A stretch of DNA of 64,000 nt, from assembly GCF_042752395.1 (NCBI RefSeq), contig NZ_JBHYXZ010000012.1:1-64000 (forward strand), in the 5' to 3' direction. Both the position numbers and the translations under genes were made by a program. Numbering within the stretch: the stretch's first letter is position 1; the number at the start of each line of letters is the position of its first letter. Shown piece after piece: positions 15,601 through 23,345 of the stretch. Source of the DNA: Actinosynnema sp042752395 (GTDB lineage Bacteria; Actinomycetota; Actinomycetes; Mycobacteriales; Pseudonocardiaceae). Below the pieces are notes generated by a model. It had not been told where the DNA came from. It ran no database searches and was given only the letters and a program-made list of their open reading frames with translations.

Positions 15601-16186
15601 GCGCGACCCGACGCCGACCAGGGCCAGCCAGTTGGCCGACCGGCTGGAGGCGGACGTGGTCGAGGACTGGCTGGCGGAGTTCCGGCGCACGACCGGCAAG
15701 GGCGCGGCGTTCATCGGCGCGCACGTGGGCCTGTTCCACGCCTCGCGGGTGGACGGCGTGCCGTACCTGGTGAACGGCAACTCGGGCAAGGCGCCGGCGG
15801 GGGAGGCGGGGCGGGGCGGGTTTACCGGCTGGACCATGCTGGGCGTCGACCCGCGCCGCGGCGACGACTGGCTGGCCGCCGAGGTCCGGCCGCACGTGGA
15901 CGGCCTGACCCTCGCCGCGCCGCCGACCGTGCCCGTGGGCGTGCCGGCGACCGTGACCGCCACCGTGGCGCAGGGCTCGCGCGACGTCCCCGTCGCCTAC
16001 CCGGTGACCGCGGACTGGTCGGCGTCCCCGAACGTGCACATCGGCAACCGTTCGGGCCTGCGCCCCTGGCACGCCGCCTGGCTCGACCCCGCCACCGGCA
16101 CGTTCACCGCCCTGCGCCCGGCCACCACCACCCTCTCCGTGACCGTCAACAACACCACCACCTCCACCACCATCACCACCCCCTGA
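12695..16186 (+). CDS. Secreted phosphodiester glycosidase / metallophosphoesterase fusion
   Basis: 1163 residues. After a signal peptide (AAPAAALVLALATAASAAHA) and a Pro/Ala-rich stretch comes a phosphodiester glycosidase (NAGPA-type) domain, about residues 110-450: VAAVNGDFFDINNSN, HPRTAVGFSADGRKMFL and HNALNLDGGGSSTLV. The middle (about 460-815) looks like bacterial Ig-like and carbohydrate-binding-like beta domains. A calcineurin-type metallophosphoesterase follows (about 825-1070): VMSDAQF, VVNGDFVDE, YVPGNHEIMG, AEHHPP, IGAHVGLFH. A Thr-rich Big-type tail ends it. It is an extracellular enzyme likely acting on a glycosylated phosphodiester such as wall polymer; the substrate is inferred. 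GTG 12695 after GGGAG is chosen over upstream in-frame starts that lack a ribosome site. Confidence 0.85.
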   Translation: MFPRPRSAAPAAALVLALATAASAAHADPPPASARLDLSTPAAGAAPSAHLTGAAPTDAGLPASARAASASAAPSPPPPPSSVVDLPGVAVAPALDPARRIETARTTRPVAPGVSLSSFDWYEPGGAGGWIRGDALTVDLTAGTGVDYLHPGHVTAAEPLSAQADRTRAVAAVNGDFFDINNSNAPEGVGVRDGRTVKSPAPGHRRAVGLDAAGIGRVMEVFFDGRVVREGGAVLRLHQLNSATVEAGGIGLFDPVWGGYSRARAVRGADRVTEVVLRSGVVVERRDRAGDDPIPADGQVLVGREAGADALAAVAVGERITVEHTTKAGDGSALHAAIGGNQVLLVDGEVVAPDDPLHPRTAVGFSADGRKMFLLTVDGRQGAYLLGLTLKDVAAILKEMGAHNALNLDGGGSSTLVARTPGADSVVVENTPSDGGERPVPNGLALYAPAGSGTLTGFWVRTAMDPRSAPGTDTVPGGHPERVFPGLTRRLAADGHDETYGPVRDDAPRWRTTRTDVGRVDRDGVFHAVRPGTTKAVAHRGGVSGEVELTVLGALAGLAATTNRLSLPDVGGTSAFGVVGRDGDGFTAPVEPADLALDYDRSVVDVAPGADGGLRVTALRPGATTVVARVGAHVVRVPVTVGLEERLLAGFDDGAAWTFGSARGSGSVTPVAEGRTGAGLRMSYDFSKSTGTRTAYAIPPRPIEVPGQPLALGAWVYGHGRGEWTAFTVTDSSGLSRSLYGPYITWTGWRYLEVAVPSGLAFPLRVNRFYTIETKADRQYTGEVVVDDIVAQVPPAVDLPVVAEPADRFVVQDGTVADRPWRFAVMSDAQFVARDPDGALVRAARRTLREIKAQRPDFVVVNGDFVDEASPADLALARRVLTEELGDELPWHYVPGNHEIMGPGTIDNFRREFGATHRVFDHKGTRFVLLDSSTGTVRGGGFDQAVMLRDALRDHGAVHSVVVAEHHPPRDPTPTRASQLADRLEADVVEDWLAEFRRTTGKGAAFIGAHVGLFHASRVDGVPYLVNGNSGKAPAGEAGRGGFTGWTMLGVDPRRGDDWLAAEVRPHVDGLTLAAPPTVPVGVPATVTATVAQGSRDVPVAYPVTADWSASPNVHIGNRSGLRPWHAAWLDPATGTFTALRPATTTLSVTVNNTTTSTTITTP

Positions 16187-16425
16187 CCCCGCGAGAGTCC
16201 AACCCTCACGCCGCGCGTGTCCTACGTTCGCGTCGCGCGTGTCCTACGTTCGGAACACCCGAGTTCAACACTCAGAACACGTGCGAGCGTCCTGAGCGTT
16301 GAACTCGGGGTACCTGAACGTAGGACTCTCGCGTTCTGGACGTAGGACACGCGCGTTCGCAACGTAGGACACGCGCGTTCGCAACGTAGGACACGCGCGT
16401 TCGCAACGTAGGACACGCGCGAGGG
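16187..16425. repeat. 22-bp tandem/inverted repeat array with central hairpin
   Basis: Two copies of CGCGCGTGTCCTACGTTCG (16212-16230, 16234-16252) on the left face five copies of its complement on the right. The right units start with ACGTAGGAC at 16318, 16340, 16362, 16384 and 16406. Both sides have a strict 22-bp period. Between them GAGTTCAACACTCAG (16261-16275) pairs with CTGAGCGTTGAACTC (16292-16306) at 14 of 15 positions. The array lies between convergent genes and ends 4 bases from the fadB stop. It can fold into long alternative hairpins and probably terminates both transcripts. The minus-strand frame through it is a translated repeat, not a gene. Confidence 0.85.
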
Positions 16426-18489
16426 TCAGTAGGGGTGGTTGGTGGTGGCGCGGTCGCGGAGGGAGGTCGGCGGGCGGAAGCGCTCGCCGTAGGTGTCGGC
16501 CAGGTAGTCGGCACGCTCCACGAACCCGGTCAGCCCGTAGGAGTTGATGAACTGGAGCGTGCCGCCGCTCCACGGCGCGAAGCCGAACCCGAACACGCTG
16601 CCCACGTTCGCGTCACCGACCGACGTCAGCACGCCCTCGTCCAGGCACCGCACCGTCTCCAACGACTGGATGAACAGCAACCGGTCTTCGACGTCCTGCT
16701 CCGTCACGCCCGCGTCGGCCCGCGCGTACCGCGCCAGCCCCGGCCACAGGAACTTCCGGCCGCCCTCCGGGTACTCGTAGAAGCCGGCCCCGCCGGACTT
16801 GCCCGTGCGCCCCTCGGCCACCAGCTCCTCCAGCACGCGGAACGCCGGGTGGTCGCCCAGCGCCCCGGCCGCCGACGGGTCGTCCGCCAGCGCCTGGTCC
16901 CGGATCTTCAGCTGCAACGTCAACGTGACCTCGTCCGACACCGCCAGCGGGCCGACCGCCATGCCCGCACGACGCGCCACGTTCTCGATCAACGCGGGCG
17001 ACACGCCCTCCGCCACCATCGACACCGCTTCGGTGACGTACGTGCCGAACGTCCGCGACGTGTAGAATCCGCGGCTGTCGTTCACCACGATCGGCGTCTT
17101 GCCGATCTGCAGCACGTAGTCGAACGCCCGCGCCAGCGTCTCGTCCGACGTCTTCTCGCCGCGGATGATCTCCACCAGCCGCATCTTCGGCACCGGCGAG
17201 AAGAAGTGCAGCCCGATGAACCGCGACGGGTCGGCCACCGCCGACGCCAGCCCGGTGATCGGCAGCGTGGACGTGTTCGACGCGATCACCGCGTCCGGCA
17301 GCGCCGCCGCCTCCGCCGCGGGCAGCACCCGGTTCTTCAGCTCCCGGTTCTCGAACACCGCCTCGATCACGAGGTCGCAGCCCGCCAGGTCGGCGTCCGA
17401 GTCGGTCGGAGTGATGCCCGGCGTGTCACCGGCGCCGCGCCGCGCGGCCTCCAGCGTCACGTCCTTCAGCACGACCTCGATCCCGGCCTTGGCGCTGACC
17501 TCGGCGATGCCCGCGCCCATCATGCCCGCGCCGAGCACGCCGACCTTGGCCACCTTCGACCGCTCGACCCCGGACGGCCGGGAGCCGCCCGCGTTGATCT
17601 CGTTGAGCTGGAACCAGAACGTGCCGATCATGTTCTTGGCCACCTGGCCCGCGGCCAGCTCCAGGAAGTACCGCGCCTCGATCCGCAACGCCGTGTCGAA
17701 GTCGACCAGCGCGCCCTCGACCGCCGCGGCCAGGACCTTCTCCGGCGCGGGGTACACGCCGTGCGTCTTCTTCCGCAGCACGGCGGGCGCCGCCGCGAGC
17801 AGCCCGTACAGGTTCGGGTCGCCCACCCGCACGTCCGGCACGGTGTGCCCGGGCTCGTCCCACGGCTGCCGCGGCGCGGGGTTCTCCTTGATCCACGCCC
17901 GCGCCTTGGCGATCAGCTCCTCGCGGGAGGACGCCAGCTCGTGCACGATCCCGGCCTGCAACGCCCGCGCCGGCCGGAGCTGCTTGCCCTCCATCAGCAG
18001 CGGCAACGCGGGCTGCACGCCCAGCAGCCGCACCATCCTGGTCACGCCGCCACCGCCGGGCAGCAGGCCCAGCGTCGCCTCGGGCAGGCCCAGCTTGATC
18101 TTGTCGTCGTCCAGCGCCACCCGGTGGTGGCAGGCCAGCGCGATCTCCAGGCCGCCGCCCAGCGCGCTGCCGTTGATCGCCGCGACCACGGGCTTGCCCA
18201 GCAGCTCCAGCCGCCGCAGCTGGCCCTTGACCTCCTCCAGGAACCCGAGCGCCTCGCCCGCGTTCTCCGGCGTGATCGTGATCAGCAGGGTGAGGTCGCC
18301 ACCCGCGAAGAACGTCTTCTTCGCCGACGTCAGCACCACGCCGGCGATGTCGTCGCGCTCGGCCTCCAGCCGGGCGACGGTCTCGCCCATGTCCCGGTGG
18401 TACTCGGCGTTCATCACGTTCGCCGAACCGGACATGTCCATCGTGAGGGTGACGATCCCCTCGTCGTCCCGCTCGTAGTGGATAGCCAT
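16426..18489 (-). CDS. fadB: Fatty-acid oxidation complex alpha subunit (enoyl-CoA hydratase / 3-hydroxyacyl-CoA dehydrogenase)
   Basis: 687-residue bifunctional beta-oxidation enzyme: hydrates trans-2-enoyl-CoA, then oxidises L-3-hydroxyacyl-CoA with NAD. The N-terminal crotonase domain (about 1-190) has the oxyanion-hole segments AKKTFFAGGDL and INGSALGGGLEIALACHHR. The dehydrogenase part begins with the Rossmann motif VGVLGAGMMGAGIAEV (about residue 310) and continues with GLHFFSPVPKMRLVEI. Its ATG shares a base with the stop of the thiolase gene (TGATG), making an fadA-fadB operon. The second hydroxyacyl-CoA dehydrogenase C-terminal domain is present (GFGFAPWSGGTLQF). Length is normal. 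Confidence 0.95.
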   Translation of the reverse strand: MAIHYERDDEGIVTLTMDMSGSANVMNAEYHRDMGETVARLEAERDDIAGVVLTSAKKTFFAGGDLTLLITITPENAGEALGFLEEVKGQLRRLELLGKPVVAAINGSALGGGLEIALACHHRVALDDDKIKLGLPEATLGLLPGGGGVTRMVRLLGVQPALPLLMEGKQLRPARALQAGIVHELASSREELIAKARAWIKENPAPRQPWDEPGHTVPDVRVGDPNLYGLLAAAPAVLRKKTHGVYPAPEKVLAAAVEGALVDFDTALRIEARYFLELAAGQVAKNMIGTFWFQLNEINAGGSRPSGVERSKVAKVGVLGAGMMGAGIAEVSAKAGIEVVLKDVTLEAARRGAGDTPGITPTDSDADLAGCDLVIEAVFENRELKNRVLPAAEAAALPDAVIASNTSTLPITGLASAVADPSRFIGLHFFSPVPKMRLVEIIRGEKTSDETLARAFDYVLQIGKTPIVVNDSRGFYTSRTFGTYVTEAVSMVAEGVSPALIENVARRAGMAVGPLAVSDEVTLTLQLKIRDQALADDPSAAGALGDHPAFRVLEELVAEGRTGKSGGAGFYEYPEGGRKFLWPGLARYARADAGVTEQDVEDRLLFIQSLETVRCLDEGVLTSVGDANVGSVFGFGFAPWSGGTLQFINSYGLTGFVERADYLADTYGERFRPPTSLRDRATTNHPY

Positions 18490-19691
18490 CAGACCCTCTC
18501 GATGATCGTCGCGATGCCCATGCCGCCGCCCACGCACAGCGTGGCCAGCCCCCGCCGCAGGTCCCGGCGCTCCAGCTCGTCGAGCAGGGTGCCGAGGATC
18601 ATGCAGCCGGTCGCGCCGAGCGGGTGGCCCATGGCGATCGCGCCGCCGTTGACGTTGACCTTGTCGTCGGGCAGGTCCAGCTCCCGCTGGAACTTCAGCA
18701 CCACCGACGAGAACGCCTCGTTGATCTCGAACAGGTCGATGTCCTCGACGGTCAGCCCCGCCTTGTCCAACGCCTTGCGCGCGGCCGGCGCCGGACCGGT
18801 CAGCATGATCGTCGGCTCCGAGCCGACGACCGCCGTCGCGGTGATCCGGGCGCGCGGCGTCAGGCCCAGCTCGCGGCCGATGCGCCCGCTGCCGATCAGC
18901 ATCGCCGCCGCGCCGTCCACGATCTGCGACGAGTTGCCCGGCGTGTGGACGTGGTCGATCCGCTCCACGGTCGGGTACCGGTCGATGGCGACCGCGTCGA
19001 AGCCCAGGTCGCCGTGGAAGGCGAAGCTCGGCTTGAGCTTGGCCAGGCCCTCCAGCGTGGTCTCCGGCCGGATCGCCTCGTCGTGGTCGAGCACGACCGA
19101 GCCGTTCTGGTCGACCACGGGCACGAGCGAGCGGTCGAAGTAGCCCTTGTCCCGCGCGAGCGTCGCCCGCTGCTGCGAGCGCACCGCGTACGCGTCCACG
19201 TCCTCGCGGCTGAACCCCTCCAGCGTGGCGATGAGGTCGGCGCTCACGCCCTGCGGCACGAAGTTGACCGCCATGTTGGTCTCCGGGTCGGCCATCCACG
19301 CGCCGCCGTCGGAGCCCATCGGCACCCGCGACATCGACTCGACGCCGCCCGCCACCACCAGGTCCTCGAACCCGGACGCGACCTTGGCGGCGGCCAGGTT
19401 GACCGACTCCAGGCCGGACGCGCAGAACCGGTTGAGCTGCACGCCCGCCGGCCGCAGGTCCCACCCGGCGGCCAGCACCGCGGTGCGGGCGATGTCCGCG
19501 CCCTGCTCGCCGACCGGCGACACGACGCCGAACACCACGTCGTCCACCGCCGAGGTGTCCAGGTCGTTGCGCCGCGCCAGCGCCGCCAGCACCCCGGAGG
19601 CCAGGGTGATCGGCTTGACGCTGTGCAGCGATCCGCGCTTTCCCCTGCCACGCGGTGTGCGCACCGCGTCGAAGATCAAGGCTTCGCTCAT
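18489..19691 (-). CDS. fadA: Acetyl-CoA acyltransferase (3-ketoacyl-CoA thiolase)
   Basis: 400 residues; cleaves 3-ketoacyl-CoA with CoA to acetyl-CoA and a shortened acyl-CoA, the last step of beta-oxidation. Active-site landmarks are the nucleophile Cys90 in LNRFCASGLESV, NEAFSSVVL, the His in GGAIAMGHPLGATGC, and the second Cys in LCVGGGMG near the C-terminus. ATG 19691 gives the normal N-terminus MSEALIFDAVRTPRGRGK. It is first in the operon with fadB and overlaps it by one base. The thiolase and FadB subunits normally form a complex. Confidence 0.95.
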   Translation of the reverse strand: MSEALIFDAVRTPRGRGKRGSLHSVKPITLASGVLAALARRNDLDTSAVDDVVFGVVSPVGEQGADIARTAVLAAGWDLRPAGVQLNRFCASGLESVNLAAAKVASGFEDLVVAGGVESMSRVPMGSDGGAWMADPETNMAVNFVPQGVSADLIATLEGFSREDVDAYAVRSQQRATLARDKGYFDRSLVPVVDQNGSVVLDHDEAIRPETTLEGLAKLKPSFAFHGDLGFDAVAIDRYPTVERIDHVHTPGNSSQIVDGAAAMLIGSGRIGRELGLTPRARITATAVVGSEPTIMLTGPAPAARKALDKAGLTVEDIDLFEINEAFSSVVLKFQRELDLPDDKVNVNGGAIAMGHPLGATGCMILGTLLDELERRDLRRGLATLCVGGGMGIATIIERV

Positions 19692-19747
19692 GTACTCAAC
19701 GGTAACCGCCGCTGCGGGGACCGCCCATGACCGCGCGAGGTGACTTA

Positions 19748-20200
19748 TTAGCTCACCGGCGCGAGCCGGTGGTCCATGACCTCGCCCTCGCCGACGAACC
19801 CCAGCCGCGCGTAGAGCCGCCGGGCCGTCTCGTTCTCCCGGACCACCCGCAACTGCACCAGCGCCCACCCGTGCTCGCGCGCCCACGCCAGCACGTCGGC
19901 CACCAGCGCCTCGCCGACGCCCCGCCGCCGGAACTCCGGCTTGACCCACATGGAGTACAGGTACAACACGTCGGGGTGAACCTCGTGCGGCACGCCGGCG
20001 ACCAGCCCGATCGGCTCCGGCGCCTCCGCCACCACCTTCACCCCGTGGTCCGGGCCCAGCAGCTCCCGCCACCGCGCCTCGTCGAACTCCCGCTCCAGCG
20101 CGAGCGTCGGGCCGAACGCCCCGGGGTCGCTGCCCAGCGCCGTGAGCCGGATGTCCCGCCACGTCGCCCAGTCGTCCGGCCCGAGCCGTCGCACCCTCAT
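19748..20200 (-). CDS. GNAT-family N-acetyltransferase
   Basis: 150 residues, a single GNAT domain. Visible are the N-terminal strand MRVRRLGPDDWATWRDIRL, the acetyl-CoA binding loop VKPEFRRRGVGEALV and the C-terminal helix ENETARRLYARLGFVGEG. Substrate unknown. ATG 20200 is chosen; the longer frame to 20245 adds an unconvincing extension. It lies upstream of fadA on the same strand (56-bp gap) and is divergent from the acyl-CoA dehydrogenase gene, with which it shares a 106-bp intergenic region. Confidence 0.85.
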   Translation of the reverse strand: MRVRRLGPDDWATWRDIRLTALGSDPGAFGPTLALEREFDEARWRELLGPDHGVKVVAEAPEPIGLVAGVPHEVHPDVLYLYSMWVKPEFRRRGVGEALVADVLAWAREHGWALVQLRVVRENETARRLYARLGFVGEGEVMDHRLAPVS

Positions 20201-20306
20201 GCCCCCAGTCTGACCCACCGGCCTGACATTTGCGCTCACGATCACGGGTCACCGCGGCGCGCTGCGGTCATGGCGGCGCGGCCCCGCCGGTGGGAACGTC
20301 GGTGGC

Positions 20307-21455
20307 ATGCCAACTCGCCGTTCCGCATGGATGACCGAGGACCTGGACCAGCTGCGGGAGCTGGCCCGGACGTTCTTCGAGAGGGAGGCCGTCCCGCACC
20401 GGGAGCGCTGGGCCGCGCAGAAGCAGGTGGACCGCGACTTCTGGACCAAGGCGGGCGGGGTCGGGCTGCTCTGCCTGTCCATCCCCGAGGAGTACGGCGG
20501 TGGCGGCGGCACGTTCGCGCACGAGGCGGTGCTGCTGGAGGAGCAGGCCCGGTGCGGCGACAGCGCGTGGGGCAACAGCGTGCACAGCGGGATCGTCGCC
20601 CACTACATCAACGCCTACGGCACCGAGGAGCAGAAGCGCCGCTGGCTGCCCAAGATGGCGACCGGCGAGTACGTCGGCGCGATCGCCATGTCCGAGCCCG
20701 GCGGCGGCTCCGACCTGCAGAACGTCAAGACGCGGGCGCTGCGGCGCGGCGACGAGTACGTGCTGTCCGGCTCCAAGACGTTCATCACCAACGGCGCGCA
20801 GGCCGACCTGGTGGTCGTGGTCGCCAAGACCGACCCCGGCCAGGGCGCGACGGGCATCTCGCTGCTGGTCGTGGAGACCGCGGCGGCGCAGGGGTTCCGG
20901 CGCGGCCGGGTGCTGGACAAGGTCGGCATGCACGGCCAGGACACCGCCGAGCTGTTCTTCGACGACGTCCGGGTGCCGGCGGAGAACCTGCTGGGCACCG
21001 GCGAGGGCCAGGGGTTCATCCAGCTGATGCAGCAGCTCCCGCAGGAGCGGCTGATCATCGCGGTGGCGTCGGTCGCGGGCATCGAGGCGGCGGTGGACCT
21101 CACGCTGGCCTACGTCAAGGACCGCACGGCGTTCGGCCGGGAGCTGATCAAGTTCCAGAACACCCGGTTCAAGCTCGCCGAGTGCGCCACGGAGGCCCGC
21201 GTGACCAGGGCGTTCGTGGACGAGTGCGTGCAGGCGCACCTGGCCGGGCGGCTGGACGTGCCCACTGCGGCGATGGCGAAGTGGTGGGCCACCGAGCGGC
21301 TGTGCCGGGTCGTGGACGAGTGCGTGCAGCTGTTCGGCGGCTACGGCTACATGACCGAGTACCCGATCGCGCGCGCGTGGGCGGACGCGCGCGTGCAGAA
21401 GATCTACGGCGGGACGAACGAGATCATGAAGGAAATCATCGCGAGGTCGCTCTAG
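20307..21455 (+). CDS. Acyl-CoA dehydrogenase, long-chain type
   Basis: 382-residue FAD enzyme that introduces the 2,3 double bond into acyl-CoA. Motifs include AIAMSEPGGGSDLQNVKT (flavin/substrate loop), YVKDRTAFGRELIKFQNTRF, and the C-terminal IYGGTNEIMKEIIARSL. The YGGT form (rather than YEGT) and the helix LPQERLIIAVASVAGIEAA match the LCAD/isovaleryl class, in which the catalytic Glu sits in that helix (here the Glu of AGIEAA). It is followed by the racemase gene with a one-base TAGTG overlap, suggesting oxidation of branched acyl-CoA. MPTRR at ATG 20307 is the usual start; an in-frame ATG nine codons later is possible. Confidence 0.93.
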   Translation: MPTRRSAWMTEDLDQLRELARTFFEREAVPHRERWAAQKQVDRDFWTKAGGVGLLCLSIPEEYGGGGGTFAHEAVLLEEQARCGDSAWGNSVHSGIVAHYINAYGTEEQKRRWLPKMATGEYVGAIAMSEPGGGSDLQNVKTRALRRGDEYVLSGSKTFITNGAQADLVVVVAKTDPGQGATGISLLVVETAAAQGFRRGRVLDKVGMHGQDTAELFFDDVRVPAENLLGTGEGQGFIQLMQQLPQERLIIAVASVAGIEAAVDLTLAYVKDRTAFGRELIKFQNTRFKLAECATEARVTRAFVDECVQAHLAGRLDVPTAAMAKWWATERLCRVVDECVQLFGGYGYMTEYPIARAWADARVQKIYGGTNEIMKEIIARSL

Positions 21456-22579
21456 TGCCCGGCCCGCTGGAGGGGTTGAAGGTCGTCGAGCTGGCGGGCC
21501 TCGCGCCCGCGCCGTTCGGCTGCATGGTGCTGGCGGACCTGGGCGCGTCGGTGGTCCGGGTGGACCGGATCGGCGGCGCGACGGAGGTGCCGCTGCTGGG
21601 GCGCGGGCGGCGGTCGATCGGCGTGGACCTGCGCCGCCCCGAGGGCGCGGAGCTGGTGCTCCGGCTGGTCGCGGAGTCCGACGTGCTGGTCGAGGGCTTC
21701 CGGCCGGGCGTGACCGAGCGGCTGGGCATCGGCCCGGCGCAGTGCCTGGCCCGCAACCCGCGCTTGGTCTACGGGCGGATGACGGGCTGGGGCCAGGACG
21801 GGCCGCTGGCCGACCGCGCCGGGCACGACATCAACTACATCGCGGTGGCGGGCGCGCTGGAGCCGATCGGCCGGGACGGCGCGCCGCCGACCGTGCCGCT
21901 CAACCTCGTCGGCGACTTCGGCGGGGGCGGGCTGCTGCTGGCCGTGGGCGTGCTGGCGGCCCTGTACGAGCGGGACCGGTCCGGGCGCGGGCAGGTCGTG
22001 GACGCGGCCATGGTCGACGGCGCGGCCCTGCTCACGACGTTCCTGCACGGGATGGCGTCGGTCGGCGCGTGGCCCGGGCGGCGCGGCACCAACCTGCTGG
22101 ACGGCGGCGCGCCGTTCTACGACGTGTACGAGACCGCCGACGGGCGGTTCGTCAGCGTCGGCGCGCTGGAGGAGAAGTTCTACGCCGAGCTGCTGGACGT
22201 GCTGGGGCTGGCCGACGCCGGGCTGCCGCCGCGGCACGACCCGGCGAACTGGCCGGAGCTGCGGGCCCGCATCGCCGCCGCAGTGGCCACCCGGACGCGC
22301 GACGAGTGGGCCGCGCTCGCCGAGGGCACCGACGCGTGCCTCGCGCCCGTGCTCGCGCCCGGCGAGGCCCCCGCGCACGGGCACAACGCCGAGCGCGGCA
22401 CGTTCGTGCAGGTGGGAGGGGTGGCGCAGCCCGCGCCGGCGCCGCGGTTCGACCGCACGCCCGCGGCCGCGCCGGGTCCGCCGCCCGCGGTGGGGGAGCA
22501 CACGGTCGCCGTGCTGGCCGAGCTGGGGCTGGGCGAGGACGAGATCGCCGCGCTGCGGCGTTCCGGGGTGGTCGGCTGA
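21455..22579 (+). CDS. Alpha-methylacyl-CoA racemase (CaiB/BaiF CoA-transferase family)
   Basis: 374 residues, family III CoA-transferase fold. The catalytic residues known for AMACR/MCR are present in context: His in RAGHDINYIAVAGAL, Asp in NLVGDFGGGG, and Glu in the FVSVGALEEKFYAEL region. It interconverts (2R)- and (2S)-2-methylacyl-CoA so that methyl-branched chains can enter beta-oxidation. GTG 21455 overlaps the dehydrogenase stop by one base (TAGTG), so the two are coupled. The typical AMACR start PLEGLKVVELAGLAPAPFG is intact. Confidence 0.92.
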   Translation: MPGPLEGLKVVELAGLAPAPFGCMVLADLGASVVRVDRIGGATEVPLLGRGRRSIGVDLRRPEGAELVLRLVAESDVLVEGFRPGVTERLGIGPAQCLARNPRLVYGRMTGWGQDGPLADRAGHDINYIAVAGALEPIGRDGAPPTVPLNLVGDFGGGGLLLAVGVLAALYERDRSGRGQVVDAAMVDGAALLTTFLHGMASVGAWPGRRGTNLLDGGAPFYDVYETADGRFVSVGALEEKFYAELLDVLGLADAGLPPRHDPANWPELRARIAAAVATRTRDEWAALAEGTDACLAPVLAPGEAPAHGHNAERGTFVQVGGVAQPAPAPRFDRTPAAAPGPPPAVGEHTVAVLAELGLGEDEIAALRRSGVVG

Positions 22580-22614
22580 CGCGCCCCCGGCCGGTCCCGA
22601 AAAGGGCACGGGAA

Positions 22615-22699
22615 ATCACCTGAAGGGGTACCGGAATTGAGTGGCAGCCGACATCGGCCTTTGTCACGCTCGGTGCGTGAGTCGGCGCATTCAGGTGAT
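22615..22699 (+). ncRNA. Candidate structured RNA with three nested stems
   Basis: ATCACCTGAA (22615-22624) pairs perfectly with TTCAGGTGAT (22690-22699). Inside, GCCGAC (22647-22652) pairs with GTCGGC (22681-22686), and inside that CACGC (22665-22669) pairs with GCGTG (22675-22679). The nesting order is consistent with one long irregular hairpin. It starts 35 bases after the racemase stop. I do not recognise a known RNA family; it could be a terminator, an mRNA leader or a small RNA. Confidence 0.4.
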
Positions 22700-22718
22700 G
22701 GGCGGCGAAGGGAAGACG

Positions 22719-22802
22719 ATGTCGCTGAACCTCGGTGTCCGTGCCTGGGGGGTGGGCGAGCGCCCGTACCTTCAGGATCGGCGGGACCACTGGTCCCCTT
22801 GA
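22719..22802 (+). CDS. Possible 27-residue small protein
   Basis: ATG 22719 is preceded by GAAGGGAAG at a good distance and opens 27 codons ending in TGA at 22802. The product begins MSLNLGVRAWGVGERP and ends HWSP. Third codon positions are mostly G or C, as in real genes here. It directly follows the nested-stem structure. Nothing homologous comes to mind, and the short length makes chance a real possibility. Confidence 0.3.
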   Translation: MSLNLGVRAWGVGERPYLQDRRDHWSP

Positions 22803-22983
22803 TCGTCCGATCGGGTGACACCAGGGGCGGTTCAGGCGTGGTTGCGTGGTCGGGCCGGCGGCCAGTCGGGCGACGTGGGCGCGTTCGATCGTCATCATCC
22901 GGGTGAATGAGGGACGATGACGCTTGACACGACCGGTGCGGCGACGGGCCGCCCGGCCGAGCGACACGGACGGAGAGCGATCA

Positions 22984-23145
22984 GTGAACGTCAAGAAGGT
23001 GGTGACGCTGGCGGCGGTCGCGCTGGTGCTGTTCCTCCTGATCACCCAGCCGAACGAGTCCGCCCAGGCGGTGCGGACCGCCCTGGGGTGGCTCCAGGCC
23101 GGCGCGGAGTCGATCATCACCTTCGTCCGCAGCCTCTTCGCCTAG
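22984..23145 (+). CDS. 53-residue single-pass membrane protein
   Basis: Starts at GTG 22984 after GGAGAG. The N-terminus is basic (NVKKV), followed by one hydrophobic helix (VTLAAVALVLFLLI), a short polar segment (TQPNESAQAVRTALG) and an amphipathic C-terminal helix ending SIITFVRSLFA. A perfect hairpin with a TTTT tail follows at 23245. Function unknown; similar tiny membrane proteins are frequent in actinobacteria but I cannot name a family. Codon bias and its own terminator argue that it is real. Confidence 0.65.
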   Translation: MNVKKVVTLAAVALVLFLLITQPNESAQAVRTALGWLQAGAESIITFVRSLFA

Positions 23146-23244
23146 CGACCCCTCCGACGTCGCCGAACTCCGCTCAATGCGGTCACGAGCGGTGACCGCA
23201 GGATCCGAGCGTTGCACCATACGGGTGGAATGAGGGCTATAACG

Positions 23245-23262
23245 CCCTGGTAACAGGGTTTT
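23245..23262 (+). terminator. Intrinsic terminator
   Basis: CCCTG (23245-23249), loop GTAA, CAGGG (23254-23258), then TTTT. A short but canonical hairpin plus T run, uncommon in this GC-rich DNA, 99 bases after the 53-residue membrane protein gene. Confidence 0.65.
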
Positions 23263-23345
23263 AGACAAACCGGGGTCTAGCGGTTGTCGGTACCCGCTAA
23301 TACGGTGCGTCGCATTGGCTGATCTTCGACCGACGAGGAGGCAGA

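Larger units (their letters stand above)
22580..22983. other. Structured 404-bp intergenic region
   Basis: No long gene is supported. Three nested stems occupy 22615-22699, a 27-codon ORF with a good ribosome site lies at 22719-22802, and a smaller inverted repeat CGTCATC/GATGACG lies around 22893-22922. The 89-codon plus-strand frame at 22637-22906 is compositionally non-coding (Arg/Ser/Gly only). Confidence 0.5.

Noticed and set aside
16222..16416. Minus-strand frame with repeating Arg/Val/Leu/Cys-rich phrases
   Set aside because: It is the translation of the 22-bp repeat array and has no ribosome site or non-repetitive sequence.
16318..16421. CRISPR-like regular array
   Set aside because: Units are tandem with only a constant 6-base filler between conserved 16-base cores; there are no unique spacers and no cas genes.
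22637..22906. 89-codon plus-strand frame in the structured intergenic region
   Set aside because: Composition is almost only Arg, Ser, Gly and Pro, and it runs through the nested stems.
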